A stretch of 64,000 bases of DNA. Source: CAZKWG01 sp964615375. Its GTDB lineage: Bacteria > Myxococcota_A > UBA796 > CAZKWG01. The position numbers were made by a program, and so were the translations under genes. This document shows, one piece after another, positions 52,104-61,519 of this stretch. The stretch is from the NCBI GenBank assembly GCA_964615375.1, contig CAZTOW010000044.1, forward strand, positions 1 through 64,000. The letters run 5' to 3'. The notes beneath the pieces were generated by a model. That model saw only the letters and a program-made list of their open reading frames with translations, was not told the origin of the DNA and made no database searches. Position 1 is the stretch's first letter. Every line of letters begins with the position of its first letter.

Positions 52104-52840
52104 GCACCACGCTGGTCTATCTGCCCGTCTCCCCCTGGTCCGAGCGCGCCCGCTGGGCCCTCGACCACCACCGGATCCCCTACCAGACCCAGGTGCACCT
52201 CCCCTTCGTGGGCGAGCGGCGGCTGCGTCGACTGGTGGGCCCGGGGCCGACGCGGGCGACGGTCCCAGTCCTGCTGACCGAGGGCGAGGTGCTGACGGAG
52301 AGCTGGGACATCGCGACCTGGGCGGACCGGAAGGGTCAGGGCACCCCGCTGATCCCGGCGGGCAGAGAGGCGGAGATCCGCGCCTGGGTGGCCCGCGCCG
52401 ACGCCTGGATGGGGGAGGGGAGGGCGCTCATCGTGGCCGGCATGCTGGCCAGCCCGGCCGCCCTGGACGAGTCCCTGCCTCGGGCGGTCCCGGGCTGGGC
52501 GCGCTGGCTGATGCGGCCGTTCACGCGCTACGGCATGGTGTGGTTCGGGCGGAAGTATGGCGTCTCCGCCTCCGATCTGGACGCGCGGCGGGCCAGCCTG
52601 CGCGCCGGGCTCCTGACGCTCCGGGCGGAGCTGGGCGGGCGCGAGCACCTGCTGGACGGCTTCACCTACGCCGACGTCGCCGTGGCCAGCGCGCTCCAGG
52701 GCGTGCGCCCGGTGGACTCCAAGGCCATCCGCCTGGGCCCCGCCACCCGCGCGGTCTGGACACAGCCCGAGCTGGCGGCGGAGTTCGCCGATCTCCTGGC
52801 CTGGCGCGACGGCCTGTACGCGAGGCTCCGCGGGCGATGA
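52100..52840 (+). CDS. Glutathione S-transferase-like protein
   Basis: 246 residues. Thioredoxin-fold N-terminus with PWSERARWALDHHRIPY (about 11-27), TVPVLLTEGEVLTES carrying the cis-Pro and ES glutathione contacts, then an all-helical C-terminal domain with FTYADVAVA. There is no CxxC or catalytic Cys, so a Ser/Tyr-type enzyme. GTG start with GGAGAAGG upstream overlaps the methyltransferase stop. Confidence 0.82.
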   Translation: MSTTLVYLPVSPWSERARWALDHHRIPYQTQVHLPFVGERRLRRLVGPGPTRATVPVLLTEGEVLTESWDIATWADRKGQGTPLIPAGREAEIRAWVARADAWMGEGRALIVAGMLASPAALDESLPRAVPGWARWLMRPFTRYGMVWFGRKYGVSASDLDARRASLRAGLLTLRAELGGREHLLDGFTYADVAVASALQGVRPVDSKAIRLGPATRAVWTQPELAAEFADLLAWRDGLYARLRGR

Positions 52841-53904
52841 GCCCTGCGCGGACCCTGGCGTTGGGGCTGCTGGCCCTCGGCGGGGTGGCCGCGGCGGGCT
52901 TCGGGATCGCCTGGGGGACGAGGGAGGAGGCCGTGGCGCCGGCCGCGGACGAGCCCGCCGGTCTCCCCAGCCCTCGGGGCGACCGGGGCGAGAACGGGCT
53001 GTGGATGCGGCGGGTCTGGCTGCACGAGGCCCGCACGGAGGCGGAGGTCCGGGCCCTGGCCGAGGCGCTCCGCGCGCGGGGGATCACGCAGCTCTACCCC
53101 TTCCTGGGGCCGCTGGGGCCGGAGGGGCGGCCGGGCTGGCGCGACGGCGAGACCGTTCGGCCTTATGACCCGGAGATCGTCCGCAATTTCTTCGCCGCCC
53201 TGCGCCGGGCCGACCCGGGGATGGTGGCGCTGCCCTGGACCGGGGGCGTGTACCCGCGGGACGTGCCGCTGGAGGACCCGGCCTTCCGCGCCCGCTTCGC
53301 CGAGGCGATGGCGGAGGTGGTGCGCCTGGGGGCCCACGGGGTGCAGCTCAACGTGGAGCCCATGCCCACCGGCCACCCGGACTTCCTCGCCCTGATCGAC
53401 GCGGTGCGCGCCGCCATCGGGCCGGACGCGATCCTCTCGCTGGCGGCCTACCCGCCGACCACGCCGCTGCACCCCTTCCCCGACGTCCACTGGGAGCTGG
53501 ACTACGCTTCAGAGCTGTGCCGGCGGGTGGACGACATGAGCTTCATGGCCTACGACACGGCGCAGACCGACCGGGACGTCTACGCCGGGCTGGTCGCCAC
53601 CTGGACGCGGGAGCTGGCGGGCGCGCTGCCCACGCCCGAGCAGGGCGGCTGTACCTGGCGGATCGGCCTGCCTGCCTACGAGGACGACTTCCTCTGGCAC
53701 CGCCCGGACGTGGAGACGCTGGAGGTCGCGATCCGCGGGCTCCGCGAGGGCCTGGGCGAGGGCGAGCTCCCCAGCGGCTTCCGCGGCGTGGCCCTCTACG
53801 CGAGCTGGACCCTGGACGCCGCCGAGTGGGCCACCTACGACCAGCAGTGGAGGGGCCGGGCGCCCGTGCAGGCCGCGCTCCCCGACGAGACGCCGGCGAA
53901 TTGA
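52837..53904 (+). CDS. GH18-like TIM-barrel protein, membrane-anchored or exported
   Basis: 355 residues with a hydrophobic leader (about 6-26). TIM-barrel with GVQLNVEPM near residue 170 at the position of the GH18 DxxDxDxE strand; only the final Glu is kept, the Asps being replaced. FMAYDTA near 230 matches the GH18 MAYD block. Chitinase-like folds of this kind can bind or cleave glycans; activity is doubtful without the assisting Asp. ATG overlaps the GST stop. Confidence 0.68.
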   Translation: MSPARTLALGLLALGGVAAAGFGIAWGTREEAVAPAADEPAGLPSPRGDRGENGLWMRRVWLHEARTEAEVRALAEALRARGITQLYPFLGPLGPEGRPGWRDGETVRPYDPEIVRNFFAALRRADPGMVALPWTGGVYPRDVPLEDPAFRARFAEAMAEVVRLGAHGVQLNVEPMPTGHPDFLALIDAVRAAIGPDAILSLAAYPPTTPLHPFPDVHWELDYASELCRRVDDMSFMAYDTAQTDRDVYAGLVATWTRELAGALPTPEQGGCTWRIGLPAYEDDFLWHRPDVETLEVAIRGLREGLGEGELPSGFRGVALYASWTLDAAEWATYDQQWRGRAPVQAALPDETPAN

Positions 53905-53912
53905 ACGATCGT

Positions 53913-55571
53913 TCAACGCCGCGGCCCGTGCTCCATCCAGGCCAGCAGGCGCAGGGCCTCCCCGTGGGTGAGGCGCGCGGGGCGAGTATTGAGATTGGTT
54001 AGTTTATCGAGGATTGCGGTAGGTGGGGCCTCTCGCCGCCACGCCGCGCTCTCCCGCGCGCTCTCCGCCGCCTCCCTTCCGCGGCGCCCGATCTCGTAGT
54101 CCACGGCCTCCACGGCCTGCTCCATGCGCGAGAAGCGCGCCATCTCCTTGCCGTCCACCGTGACCTTCCAGCGTCGGGAGCCCGCCCGCCCGCCCTGGTC
54201 CAGGACCAGGATCTCGGAGAGGGCGCCGCGCCGGGCGGCCTTCGCCCCGAAGAAGACGTGGATGGCCACCCCGCGCGAGCCCAGGCTCTCCCAGCGGTTG
54301 CGGGAGATGGCCTGCACCTCGGGGTCCACGCCCAGCGCCAGCGGATCGAAGGCGGCGGCGCGGCGCTGGATCTCGCCCAGGGTGATGCTGCCGGGCTCCA
54401 CCTCGAAGCCGGGGAAGGCCCGCCAGATCGCGGCCATCTTGCGCTCGGCCTCGTGCAGCTCCTCGCCCTGCAGGTCGAGGTCCCGGGGCAGGGCGGCCAG
54501 GCTGGGCAGGGTGACCAGGGAGAGGTCGGAGAGGTCCACGAAGTCCAGCACCAGGCAGTCGCTCTTGCCGGGGGCGAGCCGGGTCCCGCGGCCCACGCAC
54601 TGGGCGTAGAGGCCGTCGGAGCGGGTGGGGCGGGCCATGGCGATGCAGGAGACGCCCGGATCGTCGAAGCCCTCGGTGAGCACGCCCACGTTGGTGATGG
54701 CGGCCAGGCGTCCGCGGCGGAAGTCGGCCAGGATGCGCTCGCGCTCGGGCGTGGGGAGCTGGCCGTGGACGACGCCGGTGGGCACGCCGACGGCGACCAG
54801 GGCGCGGGCGAGGTGGGTGGCGTGGGCGACCGTCACGCAGAAGGCGATGGTGCGGCGGTCGCGGGCCAGCTCCTGGATGGTGCGGGCGACCAGCGCGTTG
54901 CGCTCGGTGACGTCGATGGCCTCCGCCAGCTCCTCGATCACGAAGTCCTCGCCGCCCGCGCTCACGGCCCGCAGATCGGCGGCGGTGGAGATGCGGTAGC
55001 CGCGGAGCGGGACCAGGTAGCCGTCGGCGATCATCTGCCCCAGCCCACGGGTGTAGACGATGCGCTCGAAGACCTCGTCCAGGCCGACGCCGTCGCCGCG
55101 CCCGGTGGTGGCGGTGAAGCCCAGCAGGGTGCCCTCCCACTCAGGATCGAAGGCGCCCAGCGTCTGCAGCACGCGGCGGTTGTCCTCGGCGGGGGCGTGG
55201 TGGCACTCGTCGTAGATGACCAGCCCGAAGCGGCGGCTGGCGAGCAGGCGGGCCAGGCGCTCCTCGTGCAGCGAGCGGATGGAGGCCACCACCACCCGCG
55301 CCTCCGGGTGGGCCGAGGCGTCGCCCTGCTCGATGGCGACCACGGTGGGATCCTGGAGGGCGTCCGCCAGCTTCTCGCGCGCCTGGCTCACCAGCTCGCG
55401 CCGGTGGGCCAGCACCAGCACGGGGCGGCGGGCCAGGCGGGCCAGCTCGCTGAAGATCACGGTCTTGCCGGCGCCGGTGGGCAGGCAGACCACCATCCGC
55501 CGGACGCCGGCCTTGCGGGACTGGATGACGGCCTCGATGGCCTCGCGCTGGTAGGGGCGGAGCGTGGGCAT
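53913..55571 (-). CDS. Superfamily 2 DNA/RNA helicase (RAD25/HsdR-like)
   Basis: 552 residues. Motif I PTGAGKT (31-37), motif II DECH (121-124), motif III FTATT, and the C-terminal RecA domain with TNVGVLTEGFDDPG and QCVGRGTR (motif VI). The C-terminal 200 residues are not recognisable. DECH-box helicases of this sort translocate on double-stranded DNA; a DNA repair or defence role is possible. No nuclease domain seen. Confidence 0.87.
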   Translation of the reverse strand: MPTLRPYQREAIEAVIQSRKAGVRRMVVCLPTGAGKTVIFSELARLARRPVLVLAHRRELVSQAREKLADALQDPTVVAIEQGDASAHPEARVVVASIRSLHEERLARLLASRRFGLVIYDECHHAPAEDNRRVLQTLGAFDPEWEGTLLGFTATTGRGDGVGLDEVFERIVYTRGLGQMIADGYLVPLRGYRISTAADLRAVSAGGEDFVIEELAEAIDVTERNALVARTIQELARDRRTIAFCVTVAHATHLARALVAVGVPTGVVHGQLPTPERERILADFRRGRLAAITNVGVLTEGFDDPGVSCIAMARPTRSDGLYAQCVGRGTRLAPGKSDCLVLDFVDLSDLSLVTLPSLAALPRDLDLQGEELHEAERKMAAIWRAFPGFEVEPGSITLGEIQRRAAAFDPLALGVDPEVQAISRNRWESLGSRGVAIHVFFGAKAARRGALSEILVLDQGGRAGSRRWKVTVDGKEMARFSRMEQAVEAVDYEIGRRGREAAESARESAAWRREAPPTAILDKLTNLNTRPARLTHGEALRLLAWMEHGPRR

Positions 55572-55615
55572 GATCCGCCAGGATAGCCCGCTGGCGGCCT
55601 CCGCGGGGCCCCCTG

Positions 55616-58264
55616 TCAGCGCGCGGGGCGCCGACGGCGGAGGGCCAGCGCGAGGCCGAGCGCGATCAGCAGCCCGCCGCGGGGAGCGGGGGCGCTGGAG
55701 CAGGCGCAGCCGCCGCCCTTGTCCTCCCCGGTGTCCTCGGCGCCGGAGCCGTCGCCCGTGTCGGCGGTGTCGGCGGTGTCGGCGGTGGCGTGCGCGTCCT
55801 CGCCGTCGCAGTCCTGGTCCACGCCGTCGTCGGGGATGTCCTCGACCTGCGGGCCGAAGGCGGGGTCGCTGTCGTCGCAGTCGCCCTCGCAGGTCATGAC
55901 CCCGTCCTCGTCGGCGTCCACCTCGTTGGCGCGGATCTCGCCGTTGCAGTCGGTGTCCTTGCCGTCGCAGGCCTCGTCCACGCCCGGCAGCACGGTCGGG
56001 TCCGCGTCGTCGCAGTCCAGGACCGCTTCGCCCAGGGCCTCGCCCGCGTCGTCACAGTCGAGATCCGCGCCAGGGACGAGCTCCTCGGTCCGCGCGCCGT
56101 CGCCGTCGGCGTCCGCGTAGCAGGACTCGACGCCGTCGCAGTCCTGGTCGACGCCGTCGCCCACCACCTCCTCGGCGCCGGGCCAGGCGTCGGCGGCCGC
56201 GTCGTCGCAGTCCGCCTCGCAGACCATGTACCCGTCCCCGTCCGCGTCCTGCTCGTCATCGGGGAGCACCCCGTCACAGTCGGTGTCCTTGCCGTCGCAG
56301 GTCTCGGCGGCGCCCGGGTAGACGGTGGCGTCCTCGTCGTCGCACTCCTCGCTGGCGAGATAGCCGTCGCCGTCCTCGTCCTGCGCGTAGCCCAGGTAGA
56401 GGTAGGCGGCCCCCAGATCCGAGGTGCCGGCGTAGAGGGCGCCGATCAGCACGTCGTCGCAGCCGTCCGCGTTGACGTCCCCGACCCCGGCCACCGCGCC
56501 GCCGAAGTAGTCCCCGTTGGCCGCGCCGGCGAGGGTGGTGAGATCGGCCATGTCCAGCCCGCTCTCCGAGCCGTGCGCCAGGTAGACCTCCCCGGGGTAG
56601 GCCCCCGCCGCGTCCCGCGCGGTCACGGCGCCGACCATCACGTCGTCGTACCCGTCGGCGTTGACGTCTCCGACGCCCGCGAGGGCGTAGCCCAGGAAGT
56701 CACCGGAGACGGCGCCGGTGAAGGTGGCGCTGGCGGCGGTGTCCACGCCGCTGGAGGACCCGAGGAAGACCTGGGCCTGACCCTGGTAGTAGTTGTAGAG
56801 GTAGCCTCCCGCCATCACGTCGTCGTAGCCGTCTCCGTTGATGTCCCCCGCGCCCGCGACGCTGGCGCCCAGGAGGGCGGAGGGCGGGAACCCGCTCAGC
56901 TCCACCGAGGGGCTGCTGTCCAGGCCATCCTCCCCGCCATGGAAGATCCAGGCCGAGCCGGAGCCGTCCAGGTACAGGGGGCCGCCGCCGATCACGTCCT
57001 GGTAGCCGTCCCCGTTGGTGTCGCCCGCGCGGGCGACCGAGTAGCCCAGGTAGGTGTTGGAGGTGTCCGAGCTCAGCTCCGCGCTCGCCTCCGTGTCCGG
57101 CCCGCCGTCCGCGCCGAGGTAGACATAGACCACACCCGCGCCGCTGTCCGCGCCGGGCGCCCCCACGATCACGTCCCCGTAGCCGTCCCCGTCCAGATCG
57201 CCGCCGGCCACCGAGAAGCCGAAGATGCTGCCGGAGCTGGGGCCCAGCAGCGTGGCGATGGGCTCGCTCTCCGGGCCGTCCGCGCCGCCCCCGTAGACGT
57301 GGACCGCGCCCTGGCCGGTGGCGTCGTAGGTCTCGCCCACGCCGATGTCGTCGTAGCCGTCTCCGTTGACGTCCCCCAGTCCGGCGACCGAGTAGCCGAA
57401 GGTCCCTCCCCCGGACTCGCCCACCAGCTCGGAGGGCGTCTCCGAGAGGCTCTCGCCATCTCCATAGTAGACGTAGACCGAGCCGAAGTAGTCGTTGGCG
57501 CCGAGGGCGCTGATGACGACGTCCTGGTATCCGTCTCCGTTCACGTCGCCCGCCGCGGACAGGCTCGAGCCCAGGTAGGCGTTCGTCGAGGCGCCCTCCA
57601 GGGTCATCTCCGCGGTGTCGTAGACCGGATCGACGATCACCGGGAAGCGCGCGCCGCGCGTGTCCACCACGAAGCGGAGCGTGTCGCCCTCGACCTCCAT
57701 CCAGCTCTCCAGCGCCTCGCCGCGATCATCCCAGCTCCGCAGTCCGCTCACGGTCCAGCGCCGACCGTCCGCGCCGCGCATCCAGGCCAGCTCCCCGTCG
57801 GTCTCCAGCGTGCGCGCGCCCTCCACCGCGACGTGCAGGGTGAGCAGATCGGGGTCGTTGGGTTGGACAACCTGGAAGACCTGGGTGAGGCCCCTGTCTG
57901 TCCGTGTCCAACGTTCGGTGAGCGTGGGGTGGACGAATTCCACCCTTGGACGACACGGCGAGCTCTCGCAGGCCCCCGGGCGGGGGAGGGTCCGGGCCAG
58001 GGTGTCCTCGCCCTGGGCGGCGAGCCGCACCCGCAGCCCGCCGCTGCGCGGGTCGCCCAGGTAGACGCCGTCCTGGTCAATCTGCGCGTGGGTCCCCGCC
58101 GCGGGCAGGCTGGCCCCGAAGACCCCCGGTCCGGTCACGCGGAAGGGGCGCGCATCGGCCTCCACCTCCAGATCCCCGAGCGCGGGTCTCTCAGACTCAG
58201 GATGGATCCGTAGGGCGTCGCTCGTACATGCTGAGAGGAGAAAGAGCAGGGCGCGGACAGGCAT
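55616..58264 (-). CDS. FG-GAP repeat surface lipoprotein with Cys-Asp repeats and MYXO-CTERM-like tail
   Basis: 882 residues from ATG 58264; lipobox FLLSAC (Cys13). About seven FG-GAP-type repeats (cores such as VNGDGYDDI, LDGDGYGDVIVGAP) form a predicted Ca-binding beta-propeller (about 250-640). Then MopE-like Asp/Cys repeats (CDGKDTDCDG, DCDDADPTV; about 640-840). The tail CACSSAPAPRGG plus a hydrophobic stretch and RRRRP is a MYXO-CTERM-type sorting signal. Having both a lipobox and this tail is unusual; one may not be used. Confidence 0.85.
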   Translation of the reverse strand: MPVRALLFLLSACTSDALRIHPESERPALGDLEVEADARPFRVTGPGVFGASLPAAGTHAQIDQDGVYLGDPRSGGLRVRLAAQGEDTLARTLPRPGACESSPCRPRVEFVHPTLTERWTRTDRGLTQVFQVVQPNDPDLLTLHVAVEGARTLETDGELAWMRGADGRRWTVSGLRSWDDRGEALESWMEVEGDTLRFVVDTRGARFPVIVDPVYDTAEMTLEGASTNAYLGSSLSAAGDVNGDGYQDVVISALGANDYFGSVYVYYGDGESLSETPSELVGESGGGTFGYSVAGLGDVNGDGYDDIGVGETYDATGQGAVHVYGGGADGPESEPIATLLGPSSGSIFGFSVAGGDLDGDGYGDVIVGAPGADSGAGVVYVYLGADGGPDTEASAELSSDTSNTYLGYSVARAGDTNGDGYQDVIGGGPLYLDGSGSAWIFHGGEDGLDSSPSVELSGFPPSALLGASVAGAGDINGDGYDDVMAGGYLYNYYQGQAQVFLGSSSGVDTAASATFTGAVSGDFLGYALAGVGDVNADGYDDVMVGAVTARDAAGAYPGEVYLAHGSESGLDMADLTTLAGAANGDYFGGAVAGVGDVNADGCDDVLIGALYAGTSDLGAAYLYLGYAQDEDGDGYLASEECDDEDATVYPGAAETCDGKDTDCDGVLPDDEQDADGDGYMVCEADCDDAAADAWPGAEEVVGDGVDQDCDGVESCYADADGDGARTEELVPGADLDCDDAGEALGEAVLDCDDADPTVLPGVDEACDGKDTDCNGEIRANEVDADEDGVMTCEGDCDDSDPAFGPQVEDIPDDGVDQDCDGEDAHATADTADTADTGDGSGAEDTGEDKGGGCACSSAPAPRGGLLIALGLALALRRRRPAR

Positions 58265-58485
58265 CAGGCGGGCCTCGACATGGGGCGTGAAGGTGAAGAG
58301 GGGGGCTCTGTTGTCGTCAGAGGATGACTCACCATACCTGGAGGCGCCTCGACCCGCGCGGGGTTTCTGAGGGCCTCGCGCATGTGTTCGCTTCAAGTCG
58401 AAGGATGCGCTCATCCTGGCGCCGCCTGGGATAGACTTCGCGCAGGTCTGCCTCTGGAGGGTCGCCCAGGAGTGTAGGAGGGTCG

Positions 58486-60999
58486 ATGTCGAGCCGGCGC
58501 GACGACCTTGACGCTGCTCAGCGCGAGCTCGCGGACCTTCGAGCGGTCTTCGACGCCTCGCCGATCATGTTCTGGTTCAAGGACACGCACAACAACCACC
58601 TGCGGGTCAACGCGGCGGCGGCGGCGCTGGAGGGCGCGACCCCCTCGGCCCTCGAGGGGCGCTCCGGCTGGGAGCTCTACCCGAAGGAGCAGGCGGACGC
58701 CTTCTACCGGGATGATCTGGAGGTGATCTCGACGGGGCAGCCCAAGCTGGGCATCGTCGAGCCGCACACGGCGGTGGGGACGGGCGAACTGCGCTGGCTC
58801 TCGGTGGGGAAGGTGCCCATCCACGGGGCGGACGGGGCGATCACGGGCGTCCTGGCCTTCGCCATCGACGTCTCGGAGCAACGCAGGCTGGCCGAGCGGC
58901 TGCAGCGGCTCTACGAGCGCACGCCGGCCATGCTGCACTCCATCGACGCGAGGGGGCGGCTGCTGACCGTCAGCGACGCCTGGCTCCAGCGCCTGGGCTA
59001 CGCGCGCGAGGAGGTGATCGGGCGCCCCTCCACTGACTTCCTCACGGAGAGCTCGCGCCGCTACGCCCGCGAGGTGGTGCTCCCGACCTTCTTCGTCGAC
59101 GGTCGCTGCGACCGCGTCCCCTACCAGATGGAGACGCGCTCGGGCGAGATCGTGGACGTGCTGCTGTCGGGGATCATGGAGCGCGACGAGAGCGGCGCGC
59201 CCGCCCGCAGCATGGCGGTCATCGAGGACGTGACGATGCGCCTGCGGGCCGAGCGCGCCCTGGAGGACGAGCGCAACCGCCTCGCGGCCACCCTGCGCGA
59301 GCTCGCCGAGAGCCACGAGCTGCTGCGCGTCACGCTGGAGTCCATCGGGGACGCCGTGATCACCACGGACGCCCTGGGCCTGGTCCGCTGGCTGAACCCG
59401 GTGGCCGAGCGCATGACGGGCTGGAAGACGGTGGACGCGGCCGGTCGCCCGCTGAATCAGGTCTTCAACGTGGTCCACGAGGAGACGCGGCAGCCCGCGG
59501 ACAGCCCGGTCACCCACTGCCTCTCGATGGGCCGAACGGTGGGGATGGCGCGCAACACGCTGCTCATCGCCCGGGACGGATCGGAGTTCGGCATCGAGGA
59601 CTCCGCCTCGCCCATCCGCGACAAGCAGGGCAGGATCCTGGGGGCGGTCCTGGTCTTCCACGACGTCACCGAGCAGCGGCGCCTGTCTGGCGAGATGAGC
59701 TGGCGCGCCTCGCACGACGCGCTGACGGGGCTGGTCAACCGCCCGGAGTTCGAGCTGAGGCTGCGCCACGTCCTGGAGAGCGGCCCGGAGCGCCCGCACG
59801 CGCTCCTCTACATCGACCTCGACCAGTTCAAGCTGGTCAACGACGCCTGCGGGCACTCCGTGGGCGACCAGCTCCTGCAGCAGGTCAGCAAGGTGCTGGC
59901 CGACTGCATCCGCGGGCGGGACACCCTGGCCCGCCTGGGCGGCGACGAGTTCGGCGTCATCCTGGAGTTCTGCCCCCTGGACGCCGCGCAGCGCGTGGCC
60001 CAGCACATCTGCGACCGCATGGAGGAGTACCGCTTCGTCCACGAGGGGCGATCCTTCCGGGTCGGGGCCAGCATCGGGCTGGTCCCGCTGGACGGCCGCT
60101 GGGTGGGGGCGGCGAGCGTGCTGCAGGCGGCGGACACCGCCTGCTACGCGGCCAAAGAGGCCGGGCGGAACCGCGTCCACCTCTGGCTGGAGACCGACCG
60201 CGTCGTCCGCGCCCGGCAGGGCGAGATGCAGTGGGCGAACCGCCTGACCCAGGCCCTGGACGAGGACCGCTTCGTGCTCTTCGCCCAGCGGATCCTCCCC
60301 CTCCGTCCCGCGGAGGGGGAGGGGCTCCACTGCGAGCTGCTCCTCCGCCTGCGCGAGCCGGACGGCACCCTGGTCACGCCCGCCGCCTTCCTGCCCGCCG
60401 CCGAGCGCTTCCACCTCGCCTCGCGCATCGACCGCTGGGTGCTGCGCCACGCCATCGCCCGCCTGCAGCGTGTCCCCGAGCTGGGCACGGTGAGCTCCGT
60501 CGCCATCAACCTGAGCGGCCAGTCCATCGGGGATCGCGCCTTCCACCGCTTCGCCGAGAGCGCCATCCGCGGCGCGGGCTTCGACACCTCCAAGCTCTGC
60601 TTCGAGATCACCGAGACCGCGGCGATCACCAACCTGGCGGACGCGACGGTCTTCATCGAGGAGATGCGGCGGCTCGGGGTGCGCATCGCGCTGGACGACT
60701 TCGGGGCCGGCGCCTCCTCCTTCGGCTACCTGAAGGTGCTGCCGGTGGACCAGATCAAGATCGACGGGCAGTTCGTCCGCGATCTGGTGGACGACCCCCT
60801 GGACGCGGCGGCGGTGCGCTGCTTCCAGGACGTCGCCCGCGTGGTCGGCGTGCGGACCGTGGCCGAGTGGGTGGAGCGCCAGGACGTGCTGGACCGCCTG
60901 CGCGAGATCGGCGTGGACTACGCCCAGGGCATCATGCTGCACGCGCCGCAGTCCTTCTGCGACCTGCTGACCTGCGACGATCCGACGCCGCTGGGATAA
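58486..60999 (+). CDS. PAS-PAS-PAS-GGDEF-EAL cyclic-di-GMP protein
   Basis: 837 residues: three PAS domains (about 15-130, 140-260, 280-400), a GGDEF domain with intact GGDEF (485-489), and an EAL domain whose signature is ELL (Glu617), with NLSGQS, EITET, DDFGAG (Asp737/738) and VDQIKIDG all present. Diguanylate cyclase activity is likely and phosphodiesterase activity possible. No transmembrane helix; a cytoplasmic sensor. It is divergent from the FG-GAP gene; the intervening 221 bp hold no gene. Confidence 0.92.
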   Translation: MSSRRDDLDAAQRELADLRAVFDASPIMFWFKDTHNNHLRVNAAAAALEGATPSALEGRSGWELYPKEQADAFYRDDLEVISTGQPKLGIVEPHTAVGTGELRWLSVGKVPIHGADGAITGVLAFAIDVSEQRRLAERLQRLYERTPAMLHSIDARGRLLTVSDAWLQRLGYAREEVIGRPSTDFLTESSRRYAREVVLPTFFVDGRCDRVPYQMETRSGEIVDVLLSGIMERDESGAPARSMAVIEDVTMRLRAERALEDERNRLAATLRELAESHELLRVTLESIGDAVITTDALGLVRWLNPVAERMTGWKTVDAAGRPLNQVFNVVHEETRQPADSPVTHCLSMGRTVGMARNTLLIARDGSEFGIEDSASPIRDKQGRILGAVLVFHDVTEQRRLSGEMSWRASHDALTGLVNRPEFELRLRHVLESGPERPHALLYIDLDQFKLVNDACGHSVGDQLLQQVSKVLADCIRGRDTLARLGGDEFGVILEFCPLDAAQRVAQHICDRMEEYRFVHEGRSFRVGASIGLVPLDGRWVGAASVLQAADTACYAAKEAGRNRVHLWLETDRVVRARQGEMQWANRLTQALDEDRFVLFAQRILPLRPAEGEGLHCELLLRLREPDGTLVTPAAFLPAAERFHLASRIDRWVLRHAIARLQRVPELGTVSSVAINLSGQSIGDRAFHRFAESAIRGAGFDTSKLCFEITETAAITNLADATVFIEEMRRLGVRIALDDFGAGASSFGYLKVLPVDQIKIDGQFVRDLVDDPLDAAAVRCFQDVARVVGVRTVAEWVERQDVLDRLREIGVDYAQGIMLHAPQSFCDLLTCDDPTPLG

Positions 61000-61009
61000 A
61001 CCACGCGCG

Positions 61010-61378
61010 ATGCACGCCCTGGGTCAGCACCTGCTCGTCGAGATGCATGCCTGCGAGCGGGCCGCGCTCGACGATCTCGCGGGGGTGGAGCGCGCCATGC
61101 TGGAGGCCGCCCGCGCCGCGGGGGCGACCGTCCTGGACCACCGCTTCCACCGCTTCGCCCCGCAGGGCGTGAGCGGGGTGGTGCTGATCGCCGAGAGCCA
61201 CCTGAGCATCCACACCTGGCCGGAGCACGGCTACGCCGCGGTGGATCTCTTCACCTGCAGCCCCGCGCTGGCGCAGGACCGGGCGGTGGACGTGCTGCGG
61301 TCGCGCCTGGGCTGCGCGCGGCTCACGCGACAGGTCATCGAGCGCGGGGTGGGCCTCGGCTCGCCCCGGGAGGTGTAG
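61010..61378 (+). CDS. speH: S-adenosylmethionine decarboxylase proenzyme
   Basis: 122 residues, bacterial class 1B type. It self-cleaves at Glu62-Ser63 in AESHLSIHTWPE to generate the pyruvoyl cofactor; His68 and Cys83 (DLFTC) are the conserved processing and proton-donor residues. Supplies decarboxylated AdoMet for spermidine synthesis. It starts 10 bp after the GGDEF-EAL gene and is followed by a short membrane peptide gene. Confidence 0.93.
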   Translation: MHALGQHLLVEMHACERAALDDLAGVERAMLEAARAAGATVLDHRFHRFAPQGVSGVVLIAESHLSIHTWPEHGYAAVDLFTCSPALAQDRAVDVLRSRLGCARLTRQVIERGVGLGSPREV

Positions 61379-61381
61379 GCC

Positions 61382-61510
61382 ATGGGGCTGCTGGGACTGC
61401 TCATCGCGGCGGCCATCGCCTGGACCCTCCTGCGCGTCTGGATGTACCGCTCCGAGGCGCAGGAGTCCCGGGAGCCTCCCCCGGATGAGGACGATGGTCA
61501 AGCAAATTGA
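61382..61510 (+). CDS. Small membrane protein (42 residues)
   Basis: Begins MGLLGLLIAAAIAWTLLRVW, a single hydrophobic helix, followed by a charged Pro-rich tail (about 21-42). GGGAGG lies 8 nt upstream of the ATG, overlapping the end of speH, so translation is plausible and probably coupled. No known family. Could be an accessory membrane peptide. Confidence 0.55.
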   Translation: MGLLGLLIAAAIAWTLLRVWMYRSEAQESREPPPDEDDGQAN

Positions 61511-61519
61511 CGATTTGCG

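Noticed and set aside
58411..60942. Minus-strand frame of 843 codons opposite the GGDEF-EAL gene, and a similar plus frame at 55790-58213
   Set aside because: Pure antisense reading of genes with intact catalytic motifs or repeats.
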